Below, one piece after another: positions 17,031-26,030 of a stretch of 64,000 nucleotides of DNA. How positions within the stretch are numbered: the first letter of the stretch is position 1; every line of letters begins with the position of its first letter. The notes below the pieces were generated by a model. It was not told the origin of the DNA. It saw only the letters and a program-made list of their open reading frames with translations, and made no database searches. The stretch is from Lujinxingia sediminis. Lineage in GTDB: Bacteria; Myxococcota_A; Bradymonadia; Bradymonadales; Bradymonadaceae. The DNA is taken from positions 372,001-436,000 of the forward strand of contig NZ_SADD01000002.1 in the NCBI RefSeq assembly GCF_004005565.1. The letters run 5' to 3'. The translations under genes were made by a program, and so were the position numbers.

Positions 17031-19232
17031 CTACTCCAGGCGACGTTTGATGCGGCCGCTGCTGCCGTCTTCAGCCTCGATGCGACCGGCCCAGGACACG
17101 CGCAGCTGCGAGCTTTTTTCGACCCCGGCGCGGTTGTCGACCATCGCCTCGGGCCAGCGCACATCGAGGATGAGCGGAAAGCTCGCCAGGGCCTCCTGGT
17201 TGCCCAGGCAAACCCCTCCGCCGGCCTCCCCGGCGACGTTCTCGGCGATCTTCACGTCTTCAATCACCACGCGAAACGGAAGCTCATAGCCCGGCTCACC
17301 GATGCGTTCGGCCAGCTCCCGATCCGGGACGCTGACGGCCAGCACCCCGCCGCCGCACTCGCCGGCGCGGTTCTTAAAGAGGCTGCAGCCCAGCATCACC
17401 TTCACGCTGGCGTTGATCGCGGCGATTCCGCCTCCGCCGCCAGCGGCCTGATTGGTGCTAAACACCACCGACTCAAACTTCGCCTGCCCGCCGCCGCGTA
17501 CCAGCACCCCGCCGCCATGACCATCGCCGGCGCGGTTCTGACTGACCTCGCCACCGTCCACCTGCAGCATCGCGCGGCCCACAGCGGCGAGTCCGCCGCC
17601 ATGTTCGGTGGCCAGGTTGTTGAGCACAGCCACATCATGTGATTTCACCAGCGCGGCCTTGCCATCGCGCCCGATCGCCACAATCCCCCCGCCCAACTCG
17701 GCGCGATTCTCAAAGATCATGCAGCGCCGCTCTCCGGTGGCTCGAATGACAAGACGCCCGCCCATCACTGCGATCGCCCCGCCGGCACCGCGCGCATCAT
17801 TGCCATCAAACACCGTATCGACCACCCGGGCCAGCCCACCATCGAGCCCCAGCGCTCCTCCCCAGCCCCGGGTTGTCTCGCTGTCTTCCGACCCGCCAAT
17901 GGCTCCCAGCGCGCGGTTGCGCTGCATCATGCAACGCTCCACCACAAGCGGTTTGGCGAGCTCTTCTGCCCAGATTGCGCCTCCCCGCCCCGCGCGGTTG
18001 CTATCAAAAATACTCGCGACGACCTTCACCACGCTGCGCCGGACGCGCAACCCGCCCCCGCGCTTGGCCGAGGCGTTGCCTTTCCACATACAGCCCACAA
18101 AGCTGATATCGCGCCCGGGCAACTCCTCACCGGCGTCCTGTACCTTGACCGCCCCCAATGAGAAGCCCTCAAAGGCGCAGTTGATCACCGCAAGCGCGCG
18201 ACTTCCCATCACCTCCATCCCCCGCTGCGCCACGCCCTCGCGCCCCACCAGATAACATCCTATCACCCCCTGCGACTGCCCGGCGCGAATCTTCAGCGCG
18301 CAGCGTTCCTCACTCGGCGCAAGAATCGTCACCCGCTCCTCATGATCGGGCATCGCCTGGGCGCGTAACCATGCCAGCCGCGCATCAACGCTCTCCCCTC
18401 CCGGCATGCAATCGTTGACGATGACCACCCGGTCCGGCACCTCCAGCGCCTCCTGATAGACTCCGGGACGCACCCGCACCACCACCGCCTTCTTCTGCGT
18501 GACCACCTCCCCGAACGCTCGCCGCACGCCCTCGGCCAGCGAGGTGAAGGGCCGACGCATACTGCCATCCGACACCTCCCCCGGCTCGCCATCAAACGCA
18601 CCATCGACATAGACCACGGGAGCAAGCTCCATGCCCGGCGGCACATAATAGTCGAGACGCTGCGCCTCCTCACGCACCTGCTGGCGAACCTCCTCTTCAT
18701 ACTTCGCGCGGCGCTTCTCGCCGGCCTCGTCATGCACAAAGGCCATCACCGACTCGCTGGCCCCCTCCTCGGCAAACACAACCTCGGCCGGTGGCTTGCC
18801 GAAGTCGAGATCCGCGCCAACCTCAATGGCCTCGGGCACCTCCTCGGAGCTGCCGGCGAGCATGTCGGCGCGCAACATCGGGGTGCGCCTCACCTCACGG
18901 CCCACATGCTCCACACGCCGCTCCAGCTCCTCGGCGTCTTCGGCGCGCTGGCGCGCCACATCCCGAAAGATCACGCCGACGCCCAGGCTGAGCATCCCAC
19001 CGAAAAAATACAACGCGGCGCTGCCCAGCGGATGCTCGCTCACACACTGGCTCCAGCCAGCACTCTCCAGAGCCAGATACTCCGGCATCACCTCGGAGAG
19101 CCGTGCCGGCAACACTCCCAGGCTGCCCAGCCAACATCCCACCACCGGGATCAGGCCCACCGCCATCAGCAGGGCTCCCAGTCCCAGACAGCGCCACATC
19201 CACGCCCGCGCTCTCTGCTCCGCAACTCCCAT
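17031..19232 (-). CDS. Membrane protein with Pmp-like parallel beta-helix repeats
   Basis: About 733 residues. Two hydrophobic segments lie near the N-terminus (about 13-35 and 70-92). A charged, partly helical region follows, then a DUF1565-like segment (YVDGAFDGEPGEVSDGSMRR... VVRVRPGVYQEALEV). The rest, about 350-690, is a right-handed beta-helix with at least seven repeats of the form FxxN...GGxI (SIFDSNRAGRGGAI, TVFDGNDARGAGGAI, VVFSTNQAAGGGGGI, SLFKNRAGECGGGV), like chlamydial polymorphic membrane proteins. No autotransporter barrel is present. The start at 19232 has GGGAGG upstream. It is the last gene of a minus-strand operon, 22 bases after the membrane protein gene. Confidence 0.75.
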   Translation of the reverse strand: MGVAEQRARAWMWRCLGLGALLMAVGLIPVVGCWLGSLGVLPARLSEVMPEYLALESAGWSQCVSEHPLGSAALYFFGGMLSLGVGVIFRDVARQRAEDAEELERRVEHVGREVRRTPMLRADMLAGSSEEVPEAIEVGADLDFGKPPAEVVFAEEGASESVMAFVHDEAGEKRRAKYEEEVRQQVREEAQRLDYYVPPGMELAPVVYVDGAFDGEPGEVSDGSMRRPFTSLAEGVRRAFGEVVTQKKAVVVRVRPGVYQEALEVPDRVVIVNDCMPGGESVDARLAWLRAQAMPDHEERVTILAPSEERCALKIRAGQSQGVIGCYLVGREGVAQRGMEVMGSRALAVINCAFEGFSLGAVKVQDAGEELPGRDISFVGCMWKGNASAKRGGGLRVRRSVVKVVASIFDSNRAGRGGAIWAEELAKPLVVERCMMQRNRALGAIGGSEDSETTRGWGGALGLDGGLARVVDTVFDGNDARGAGGAIAVMGGRLVIRATGERRCMIFENRAELGGGIVAIGRDGKAALVKSHDVAVLNNLATEHGGGLAAVGRAMLQVDGGEVSQNRAGDGHGGGVLVRGGGQAKFESVVFSTNQAAGGGGGIAAINASVKVMLGCSLFKNRAGECGGGVLAVSVPDRELAERIGEPGYELPFRVVIEDVKIAENVAGEAGGGVCLGNQEALASFPLILDVRWPEAMVDNRAGVEKSSQLRVSWAGRIEAEDGSSGRIKRRLE

Positions 19233-19254
19233 CACTGCCTCCCGACCGCGCCCA

Positions 19255-19941
19255 TCAGTAGCGCCTTCTGGCAAGCATCCACATCGACATCATCACACCC
19301 ACCCCACCTGTCGCCGCCACCGCGGCAAGACGCCCCGCCCCGGCAAACACATCGACCGCCTCTCCTCCGAACGCCTCTAAACTCGCATACGCGCTGGAAA
19401 CTGGCACCCACCAATTCGCACCGGCCCATCCCAACGCCGCAAGCTGCGCTCCCACCACGCCTGCCACGACCGCCCAGGCCATCGGGCGCGCGCGCATCGC
19501 TGTCGCCACGAGCACACCGCTGCCCAGTCCGCTGAAGAAGAGCGCCAGCAACACCAGCGCCAGCCATCCCACCGGCGGCGATGAGGCTCCCATCATCACC
19601 GCCACCGCCACAAACCCCGCCGTAAACAGCACTCCCAGCAGTCCCGTCGCTCTCAATGCTCCCATCACCTGCGAGGTTGCGCCGACGCCCAGCGCCCCCT
19701 CCCGCACCCAACGCCCCCACTCCGAGCGCACCTCCCCACAGGCCACCCACGCCCCGGTCCCATAGACCACAGCCGACATCGCCTCCCACGCCTCCTCCCC
19801 CCCGGGCGAAATCCCCATCACCCCCAACGCCAGAAGGGGCCCGGCACACACCCACGCCCAGCTGCGCATACCCCCGGCCAGCAACGCCTCCAGCCGGCGG
19901 TCCGCCAACACCGCCGCCTCATACCCGTCCCACCTCATCAT
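19255..19941 (-). CDS. Small integral membrane protein, possible ABC-2-type permease
   Basis: 228 residues with about six hydrophobic segments and few charged loops. It lacks any motif I can name. Its start ATG overlaps the stop of the upstream ABC-ATPase-like gene by 4 bases (ATGA), a classic sign of translational coupling between an ATPase and its permease. Six-helix ABC-2-type permeases have this size and topology. The permease role is inferred from context, not sequence similarity. Confidence 0.5.
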   Translation of the reverse strand: MMRWDGYEAAVLADRRLEALLAGGMRSWAWVCAGPLLALGVMGISPGGEEAWEAMSAVVYGTGAWVACGEVRSEWGRWVREGALGVGATSQVMGALRATGLLGVLFTAGFVAVAVMMGASSPPVGWLALVLLALFFSGLGSGVLVATAMRARPMAWAVVAGVVGAQLAALGWAGANWWVPVSSAYASLEAFGGEAVDVFAGAGRLAAVAATGGVGVMMSMWMLARRRY

Positions 19942-20549
19942 GCCACCTCCCGGGCCACAGCCACCGCCCCGCCCACCGGCTCCACCCCCTCAAGTCCCAC
20001 TGCGCTGCCGCTGATCGCAAGCACCGCCCCACCTCGACAGACCTCCTTGAGCACCTTGAGCTTCACCTTACGGGCGGCCTCATCCCCCTCGATCATCACC
20101 ACCCAATCCCGCGCTCCCAAAAGCGCGCACTCCCCGACCTCGACCTTCCAGCGTGCCAACGCGTCGAGATCGCGAAGCCTTCGGGCACGCACCTCGCCCA
20201 ACCCCAACGTGGCGATCATCGCCTCGACCCGCTCACCGCGCACCTCCACCGGCTCATCACGAAGCCCCAGCTCGGCGGCGTAGCCCAGCAACCGCCCCAC
20301 CTGAAGTCCCTCGTAACGCCCACCACGCTCCCCCCGGACATACCCCACTGCATCCCTTTCGCTCCGAGCCCCCCGAGCCTCTCTTGCCGCAGCCTGCTGC
20401 GCGATCAACGCACTCATCACCTCGCGGCAAGCCTCATCACTCCCCCCCACAAACGCGCGTAGCTCTCCGGCCCTCACCTCAAAACTAACCTCGTGCATGG
20501 TGCCCGACGCCCCCGCATTCACCCTGAGTTTTGTTGCCCGAATCACCAT
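19938..20549 (-). CDS. Degenerate ABC-transporter ATPase-like protein
   Basis: About 203 residues laid out like an ABC ATPase but without its active site. MHEVSFEVRAGELRAFVGG matches the strand before a P-loop, yet the loop reads GGSDEACREV instead of GxxGxGK(S/T). LLGYAAELGL and the segment around RVEAMIATLGLGEVRARRL match the helical region. Where the LSGGQ signature should be there is LRDLDALARW, and Walker B is VVMIEGDE. ATP hydrolysis is therefore unlikely. The start at 20549 has GAGGGT upstream; the frame is open to 20591. Remote homology is my judgement by eye. Confidence 0.5.
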   Translation of the reverse strand: MVIRATKLRVNAGASGTMHEVSFEVRAGELRAFVGGSDEACREVMSALIAQQAAAREARGARSERDAVGYVRGERGGRYEGLQVGRLLGYAAELGLRDEPVEVRGERVEAMIATLGLGEVRARRLRDLDALARWKVEVGECALLGARDWVVMIEGDEAARKVKLKVLKEVCRGGAVLAISGSAVGLEGVEPVGGAVAVAREVA

Positions 20550-20619
20550 GCTACCCTCCGCCACGCGCCGCATCGGCCGCGCCGACCTCACATCTCCCTA
20601 CGCCAACAGCCTGCCTGCT

Positions 20620-21732
20620 ATGACCTCTCGCGACCAGCTTCTCAAAACCCTCCACGATGCCATCGCCGCCTGGAATCCGACCGACGATCCGCTGACCTGG
20701 CCCGAGCAGCGCGTCCTCGACCTCGCCAGGCCGCTCTTCAACTACCAGTACACCCACAACCTCGCCTACCGCACCCTCTGCCGCAACCGCGGCGTGGGTC
20801 CCTCGGCCGATCTTCGCCTGGAGCAGATCCCGGCGGTGCCCACCGACGCCTTCAAAGCCCTCAACCTCTTCAGCGGCCCGGAGAGTGTGCGGACCTTCCG
20901 CACCAGCGGCACCACGCAGGGCGCGCGCGGTCAGCATCATTTTGCCACCCTTGAGCTCTACCGCGCCGCCCTGCACCCGACCTTTGTGCGCTTCTGCAAC
21001 CCGGAGAAGTCCGCGCTGCGCCTGATCATTCTGGCCCCCTCCCCGGCCGATCTTCCCGACAGCAGCCTCTCCTTTATGCTCGGCGAGCTCATGGAACGCT
21101 GGGGCGCACCGGGAAGTTGCTTTGTGGTGGAGCTTCGCGAGAACGCCTGGCACCTCGATCCCACCACCCTGGAGCGGGCCCTCGATGAGGCCAGCACCGG
21201 CACCACCCCCACCATGCTGCTGGGCACGGCCTTTGGCTTCGTTGAACTTCTCGATCGCACCCGCGCCTGCTGGACGCTCCCCGAAGGCTCGCGCCTGATG
21301 GAGACCGGCGGCTTTAAGGGACGCTCGCGCACCGTCGACAAGGCCGACCTCTACCGCCTCTTCGAAGAGCGCCTGGGCATCCCGGCGTCGCGCTGTATCA
21401 GCGAATACAGCATGACCGAGCTCTCCAGCCAGACCTACACCGACGCCCTGGCCAGCCCCGAGCCTACCGGTCGCCTCTTTGCCCCGCCCTGGCTCAACCT
21501 CTCGGTGGTCGATCCGCTCACGCTTCAGCCCTTGACTGAGCCCAGCACCACCGGCCTGATTCGTTTTATCGATCTTGCCAACCTCGACAGCGTCATGGCC
21601 ATCCAGACCTCCGACCGCGGCATCCTCCACCCGGATGGCTCGCTGGAACTTCTGGGGCGCGCGCCCGATGCCGAGCTGCGGGGCTGCAGCCTGACCATCG
21701 AAGAGATCGTCGAGGGCGTCGACCCGCGCTGA
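20620..21732 (+). CDS. LuxE/PaaK-like acyl-protein synthetase
   Basis: About 370 residues. Family hallmarks: YRTLCRNRGV near the N-terminus, PAVPTDAFK, the AMP-binding FRTSGTTQGARGQH, ETGGFKGRSR, and SEYSMTELSSQ (the YGMTEL-type adenylate motif). LuxE enzymes activate a fatty acid with ATP and pass it as a thioester to the reductase LuxC. A LuxC-like gene lies tail to tail 17 bases away, supporting that role; the acyl chain is unknown. The frame is open upstream to 20497, but family similarity and the divergent neighbour favour the ATG at 20620. The ribosome-binding site is weak. Confidence 0.78.
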   Translation: MTSRDQLLKTLHDAIAAWNPTDDPLTWPEQRVLDLARPLFNYQYTHNLAYRTLCRNRGVGPSADLRLEQIPAVPTDAFKALNLFSGPESVRTFRTSGTTQGARGQHHFATLELYRAALHPTFVRFCNPEKSALRLIILAPSPADLPDSSLSFMLGELMERWGAPGSCFVVELRENAWHLDPTTLERALDEASTGTTPTMLLGTAFGFVELLDRTRACWTLPEGSRLMETGGFKGRSRTVDKADLYRLFEERLGIPASRCISEYSMTELSSQTYTDALASPEPTGRLFAPPWLNLSVVDPLTLQPLTEPSTTGLIRFIDLANLDSVMAIQTSDRGILHPDGSLELLGRAPDAELRGCSLTIEEIVEGVDPR

Positions 21733-21749
21733 GTCGCGTCCCGGAACGC

Positions 21750-22847
21750 TCAGAGCTCGGAGCACTCCACCACCCTGACCCAGCTCAGAAGGTTGGCCTG
21801 GCCATCATGCCACCAGCGCAGCGGCACCTGCTGCATCTGGCCGGCTGGCGCCACGCGCGTCGCCCCCAGCGAGGCGACGCGCTCCACAACGCCCGACCGC
21901 TCCTGCCAGGCCCCGGCCAGCGCCACCCCCTGGACCTGCCCCTCGCGGACGCCCACCGCCCGGGCGATATCGTCAACCTCATCGACCCGGTGCAGGCTCA
22001 CCGCCTGCGGTGAGGACTCACCCGTCTCAAAGGGCTCCGCGGCCAGGCGCACATAGCCCACCCCGCGCACAAAGACTGCCCCGGTCATCTGAGCAAGGGT
22101 CAACGCCTGCGCCCGCGCCGAAACCGCCCCTTCATCAGGGGTATCGGCCCCGAGACGCACCTCAACCTGGGCGATAACTTCGGCCAACCTTTCGCCAAAG
22201 GCCCGACACCGCTCTTCTTGACCAACAAAAATCACCGCCCGCACCGAAAAACACCCGGCCTGACGCCACATCACCACATCTTCGGCGATCTTCTGCGCCT
22301 CCCGGCGAAGTTCGATCGTCGGCCCGTCGATCATCACCGCAAAACTGACGCGATGCCCGTAACCTACCACCCGGGCGCCTGGCACCCGGGCGCGTACTTC
22401 ACGGAGCGTTTCGTCGCTGCCGCTGACAACCACCACCGGGGCCTCGCGCCATCTCTCCCCCTCCAAAACCTCCCATCCCGCGAGCTCGCACACCGTCTTC
22501 CCGAACGCCTGCCCTCGCCGCGACACCTTCACTCCCTGGGGCACCCCCATCATCGCTCCGAGCAGCACCGGCCCGACCCCCGCCCCGGGAAGCGCCGGCC
22601 AGATATGACTCACCCGTTGTGGCCACATCAGATGCTGGCCCGGCCCCACCGCCTCAAGCTCGCGGCGGAGCGCTTCGGCGGCCCCCTCCACCTCCCAGCT
22701 CCGCATGTGCATCGCGAGCCCCTCGCGCGCCATCGCCTCCGGCCACCCGTCGGTGACCATCGCCTCAATGAGCGCATCCTGCTCTGCGTTAAGCCGTGCC
22801 ACAATCGCGCGCCCCGCCTTCACATCCACTCGCTGCGCCATACTCAC
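21750..22847 (-). CDS. LuxC-like acyl-CoA/acyl-protein reductase
   Basis: 365 residues. VSHIWPALPGAGVGPVLLGAMMGVPQGVKVS resembles the LuxC N-terminal nucleotide-binding region (split here by position, about 82-112). IAEDVVMWRQAGCFSVRAVIFVG matches the LuxC segment with the acyl-accepting Cys. LuxC reduces activated fatty acids to aldehydes with NADPH. It probably starts at GTG 22847, with AGGAG 5 bases upstream; that GTGA overlaps the stop of the upstream lipoprotein gene by 4 bases. No luxAB or luxD is present, so the product is more likely an aldehyde/alcohol precursor than light. Confidence 0.7.
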   Translation of the reverse strand: MSMAQRVDVKAGRAIVARLNAEQDALIEAMVTDGWPEAMAREGLAMHMRSWEVEGAAEALRRELEAVGPGQHLMWPQRVSHIWPALPGAGVGPVLLGAMMGVPQGVKVSRRGQAFGKTVCELAGWEVLEGERWREAPVVVVSGSDETLREVRARVPGARVVGYGHRVSFAVMIDGPTIELRREAQKIAEDVVMWRQAGCFSVRAVIFVGQEERCRAFGERLAEVIAQVEVRLGADTPDEGAVSARAQALTLAQMTGAVFVRGVGYVRLAAEPFETGESSPQAVSLHRVDEVDDIARAVGVREGQVQGVALAGAWQERSGVVERVASLGATRVAPAGQMQQVPLRWWHDGQANLLSWVRVVECSEL

Positions 22848-24523
22848 TTCGACTCCTGATCGCCTGCCGTCCGGGGCACCTCGTCGGCGATGGTCGAAGG
22901 GACGGCGGCCGAAGGGGTGCCGCCCGCCCAGGCGTCTTCCAGCCAGAGCACCACCTGCGCGCGGTCGACCCGCTCGCCAACTCCGGCGCGCACCTTCACC
23001 GCCTCAAAGGGCGTAAGCCAACGCGCCAGATCCTCGGGCCCCTTCTCCTCAAAGATCCCCCGGAGCGCTCCCAGCTCCACATAGATGCCCCCGCCGCTTC
23101 GACCGGCGAGCATCCCCTCGAGCCCGCGCCCCTCCATCAGACCGCCCTCGGTCTGCGGACTACGCTCCCAGCGGTTGGCATGGTCAAAGGCCACCGCGCT
23201 GTCGACCAACAGCACGTGATCATCGCCCAGAATCAGCGCCCACTTCAACTCGCCATCCTCGATCCAGGCGTACTGAATCATATGACGAATCACCTGGCGC
23301 TGCAGCTTCCCGCGGCTGACCTGGGTGAGTGAGTTGAGCATATCTTCCACCGGACGCCGCTCCTTGATCGGCAGGAGCACCGCATCCCGCGTGCTCTTCA
23401 GCCGTACCAGCCGGGCCAGCGCCTCAATGCCCTCCTGCTCAAAGAAGCTGCTCTCCAGTCCATAGATCACCACGAGCGCCTGACCGGTGAGCTGGCCGAC
23501 GACATTGCCCATCACATCGACGCGAAGCTCCTCATTGAGCTCTTCGATCCATTGGTCGAGGCGCTGACGATCATCGGCCGAGAGCGAAGAGCGCACAAAC
23601 TCCGCGAAGCGCTCCGGCGAGGCCGAGATACGCACCGCGCCGAGCACTCCGGGACGCACCAGGCCGCCGACCGGGGGAAGATCGCCTGCGGCCTCTCCCA
23701 GATCTTCGATACTGGTGGCCACCCCACGTACACCCGGAGTGCCCACCTCCAGCTCCACCTGGCGCCGGGTCGCATCGAGCCCCGCACGCACATGCACCCA
23801 CCCCAGCTCACGGGCCATCCTCTGCGCCAGAATGCCGGCCTGGCCTTTCCCGCTAAGCCCCTCGGCCAGCCTGCCAGCCGAGATCATCGCCGAGATCGGC
23901 CGCTGTTGACTCGTCGTCAGGAAACGCCGATGCCCCTCCACCTCCAACGAGCGCTCCCCCAGGGCCAGCACATCCTCATCGAGGCGCGTCTTCGCCTCCT
24001 CATCCACAAGCCAACCCACCGCCCAGCGCCGCGCGTCCATCACCGCCCAGCCCTTCAATACCCCCCGTCCATCATGGAGCCGAAGCGCTCGTTGCGCCCC
24101 CTCCACCTCATGCGCCCGGGCCTCCATGCCCCACAACTCGCCAGCCTCCTCAACCTCGACGCCCGGCTGACGCCACCCGGCCAACACCACCTGCCCGTGC
24201 GCCAGATACCCCACCGCCGGTAGCCCGGCCCCGGCCCCCACCGACGACCACACCTGATCCAAGACCACCCCTTCAAGCGCCTCACCAACCACCGGGGCCC
24301 GATCCATCACCCCATTCAACGCGCTCTCCAGCGACGAGAGTTCCTCGGCAAAGATCACCACCTGCGCCGTCTGCGGGATCATCTCCCCCAGCAGTAACGC
24401 CCCCTCCTGGCCGGTCGGCGGGGCCGGCCTCTGACACCCATCACATCCCGCCCCGGCCAGCATCACCAGCACCAGCAGCCCCGCGATACCGCGCGGCAAC
24501 ACCCCGGATCTCATCATGTTCAT
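22844..24523 (-). CDS. Large lipoprotein coupled to the LuxC-like gene
   Basis: About 559 residues. The signal peptide LLVLVMLAGAGC ends in a lipobox. The mature part is soluble, rich in Val, Leu and Glu, and resembles DUF3352-type periplasmic proteins only in general layout; I cannot assign a family. The ATG at 24523 has AAGGA upstream; a TTG lies at 24535. The stop overlaps the LuxC-like GTG by 4 bases, so the two are translationally coupled. It is divergent from the kinase at 24666. Confidence 0.6.
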   Translation of the reverse strand: MNMMRSGVLPRGIAGLLVLVMLAGAGCDGCQRPAPPTGQEGALLLGEMIPQTAQVVIFAEELSSLESALNGVMDRAPVVGEALEGVVLDQVWSSVGAGAGLPAVGYLAHGQVVLAGWRQPGVEVEEAGELWGMEARAHEVEGAQRALRLHDGRGVLKGWAVMDARRWAVGWLVDEEAKTRLDEDVLALGERSLEVEGHRRFLTTSQQRPISAMISAGRLAEGLSGKGQAGILAQRMARELGWVHVRAGLDATRRQVELEVGTPGVRGVATSIEDLGEAAGDLPPVGGLVRPGVLGAVRISASPERFAEFVRSSLSADDRQRLDQWIEELNEELRVDVMGNVVGQLTGQALVVIYGLESSFFEQEGIEALARLVRLKSTRDAVLLPIKERRPVEDMLNSLTQVSRGKLQRQVIRHMIQYAWIEDGELKWALILGDDHVLLVDSAVAFDHANRWERSPQTEGGLMEGRGLEGMLAGRSGGGIYVELGALRGIFEEKGPEDLARWLTPFEAVKVRAGVGERVDRAQVVLWLEDAWAGGTPSAAVPSTIADEVPRTAGDQESK

Positions 24524-24541
24524 CGTGTCCTTCAATCGCTC

Positions 24542-24570
24542 TTGGGACCATTCTCCTTTACGACTATACT
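24542..24570 (+). promoter_or_regulatory. Candidate sigma-70 promoter for a Ser/Thr kinase gene
   Basis: TTGGGA (24542-24547) and TATACT (24565-24570) with the ideal 17-base spacer. The expected transcript start near 24577 lies downstream of the first in-frame ATG at 24516, which argues that the kinase starts later. Confidence 0.6.
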
Positions 24571-24665
24571 ACAGGGAAGAAGACACCGACCACCGCCCCG
24601 GTGATCCCCTGCTCATCCCTGTAGCGCCCGCCGGGCGCCTCGACTTCCTCAACCGCGAGCCGCCT

Positions 24666-26030
24666 GTGAAGAGCACCCTGATCGAGCTCCCCCCTGACTC
24701 CCAGGGCCTTGACGAGGACAGCATCGACTTCATCCGGGCAAACTCCGTCGAGGAGCTCGCTCAAAAAACCGCCATCAACTCCCAGGCGGTGCTCAACCGC
24801 GTTCTGCTCCCCGGAAAACGCTTCGGTGTCTACCACATCCTGGGCTTTGTGGCCGCCGGTGGCATGGGAGAGATCTACGCGGCCCAGCGCCTCAAAGAAG
24901 ACGGCTCCCGCTCCCAACCGGTCGCCCTCAAAGTTATCACGGCCGAGTTCGCCAACGACTGGCGCATCATTGAGCGTTTCAAGCGCGAAGCGCGTATCTC
25001 CAAAGCCATCCGCTCCACACACGTGGTTCGCGTCTACGAGTTCGGCGAATCCCCCGACGGCCACGCCTTCCTCTCCATGGAGCTGCTCACCGGCGAGGAG
25101 CTCTTCGACAGCCTGCACCGCAATCGGACCATCCCCGCCGATGAGCTCGCAAAGCTCGCTCTGCAGGTCCTCAAAGGCCTCCACCAGATCCATCAATCGG
25201 GCTTTGTGCACCGCGACATCAAACCCGAAAACATCTTTCTGGCCCGCACCCCCGAGGGCGATGAGGTCGTCAAAATCCTCGACTTCGGGATCGCCAAACG
25301 CGCCGACCAGAAGTCCGATCCCCTCTTAAGCGTCGTCGGCCAGATCTACGGAACCCCGCAATATCTGGCCCCCGAGCAGGCCGTAAACCCCGACGTCGAC
25401 CACCGCGCCGACCTCTACTCGCTCGGCGTCGTCCTCTACGAATGCGTCACCGGAAGCCTCCCCTTCGATGGCGACTCCTCCTACGCCCTGATCCTCGCCC
25501 ACCAGAGTCAGGAACCCCCGCCCTTGCCCTCCTCGGTCGATCCGGAGTTTGCGGCGATCATTACCCGCGCGCTCGCCAAAGATCCCGACGATCGCTTCCA
25601 GAGCGCCCTGGAGATGGGTCAGACTCTCAAGCGCTGGCTCGACACCGACCACTGGGCTCGCCAGCGTCCGGTAGCGGACATCGGACACACCCCGCCGGTC
25701 ATCGACACCTCGATGGACGATCTTCTCTCCACCTCACCGCGCCCCCCCACCACCGATGACAACCTCAACCTCACGCTCATCGGCGCTCCGGCCCACGCCC
25801 CCGAACATGCCCCTACCGCGGTGATGGCCCCGGAACATCGCGAGCCCGATCGGACCGACACAGCCGATCGGGTCGTCGGACCGCCCCCCGAAGACTCCAC
25901 CGAACTTCGCTCCCCGCAAAGCGACGCTCCCCTCTCGGCGGCCGACGCCCAGAAAGCCCAGATCATCACCGGCATTGCACTCGGCCTGATCATCCTGGCG
26001 ATTGGCTACGCCCTCTTAACCTGGGCCTGA
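24666..26030 (+). CDS. Ser/Thr protein kinase with C-terminal membrane anchor
   Basis: 454 residues from a GTG at 24666, numbered from there. The frame is open from 24516, but the predicted promoter and the non-protein-like sequence argue against the earlier start. The PknB-type kinase domain spans about 54-325: AAGGMG 63-68, Lys89, HRD 182-184, DFG 206-208, APE 235-237. A Pro-rich, disordered linker leads to one transmembrane helix at 432-452, so the kinase faces the cytoplasm with no sizeable external domain. The stop abuts the orn stop exactly (convergent, no gap). The substrate is unknown. Confidence 0.85.
   Translation: MKSTLIELPPDSQGLDEDSIDFIRANSVEELAQKTAINSQAVLNRVLLPGKRFGVYHILGFVAAGGMGEIYAAQRLKEDGSRSQPVALKVITAEFANDWRIIERFKREARISKAIRSTHVVRVYEFGESPDGHAFLSMELLTGEELFDSLHRNRTIPADELAKLALQVLKGLHQIHQSGFVHRDIKPENIFLARTPEGDEVVKILDFGIAKRADQKSDPLLSVVGQIYGTPQYLAPEQAVNPDVDHRADLYSLGVVLYECVTGSLPFDGDSSYALILAHQSQEPPPLPSSVDPEFAAIITRALAKDPDDRFQSALEMGQTLKRWLDTDHWARQRPVADIGHTPPVIDTSMDDLLSTSPRPPTTDDNLNLTLIGAPAHAPEHAPTAVMAPEHREPDRTDTADRVVGPPPEDSTELRSPQSDAPLSAADAQKAQIITGIALGLIILAIGYALLTWA

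Noticed and set aside
20620-22847. Bioluminescence (lux) operon
   Set aside because: Only LuxE- and LuxC-like genes occur, in convergent orientation, with no luciferase or thioesterase gene.
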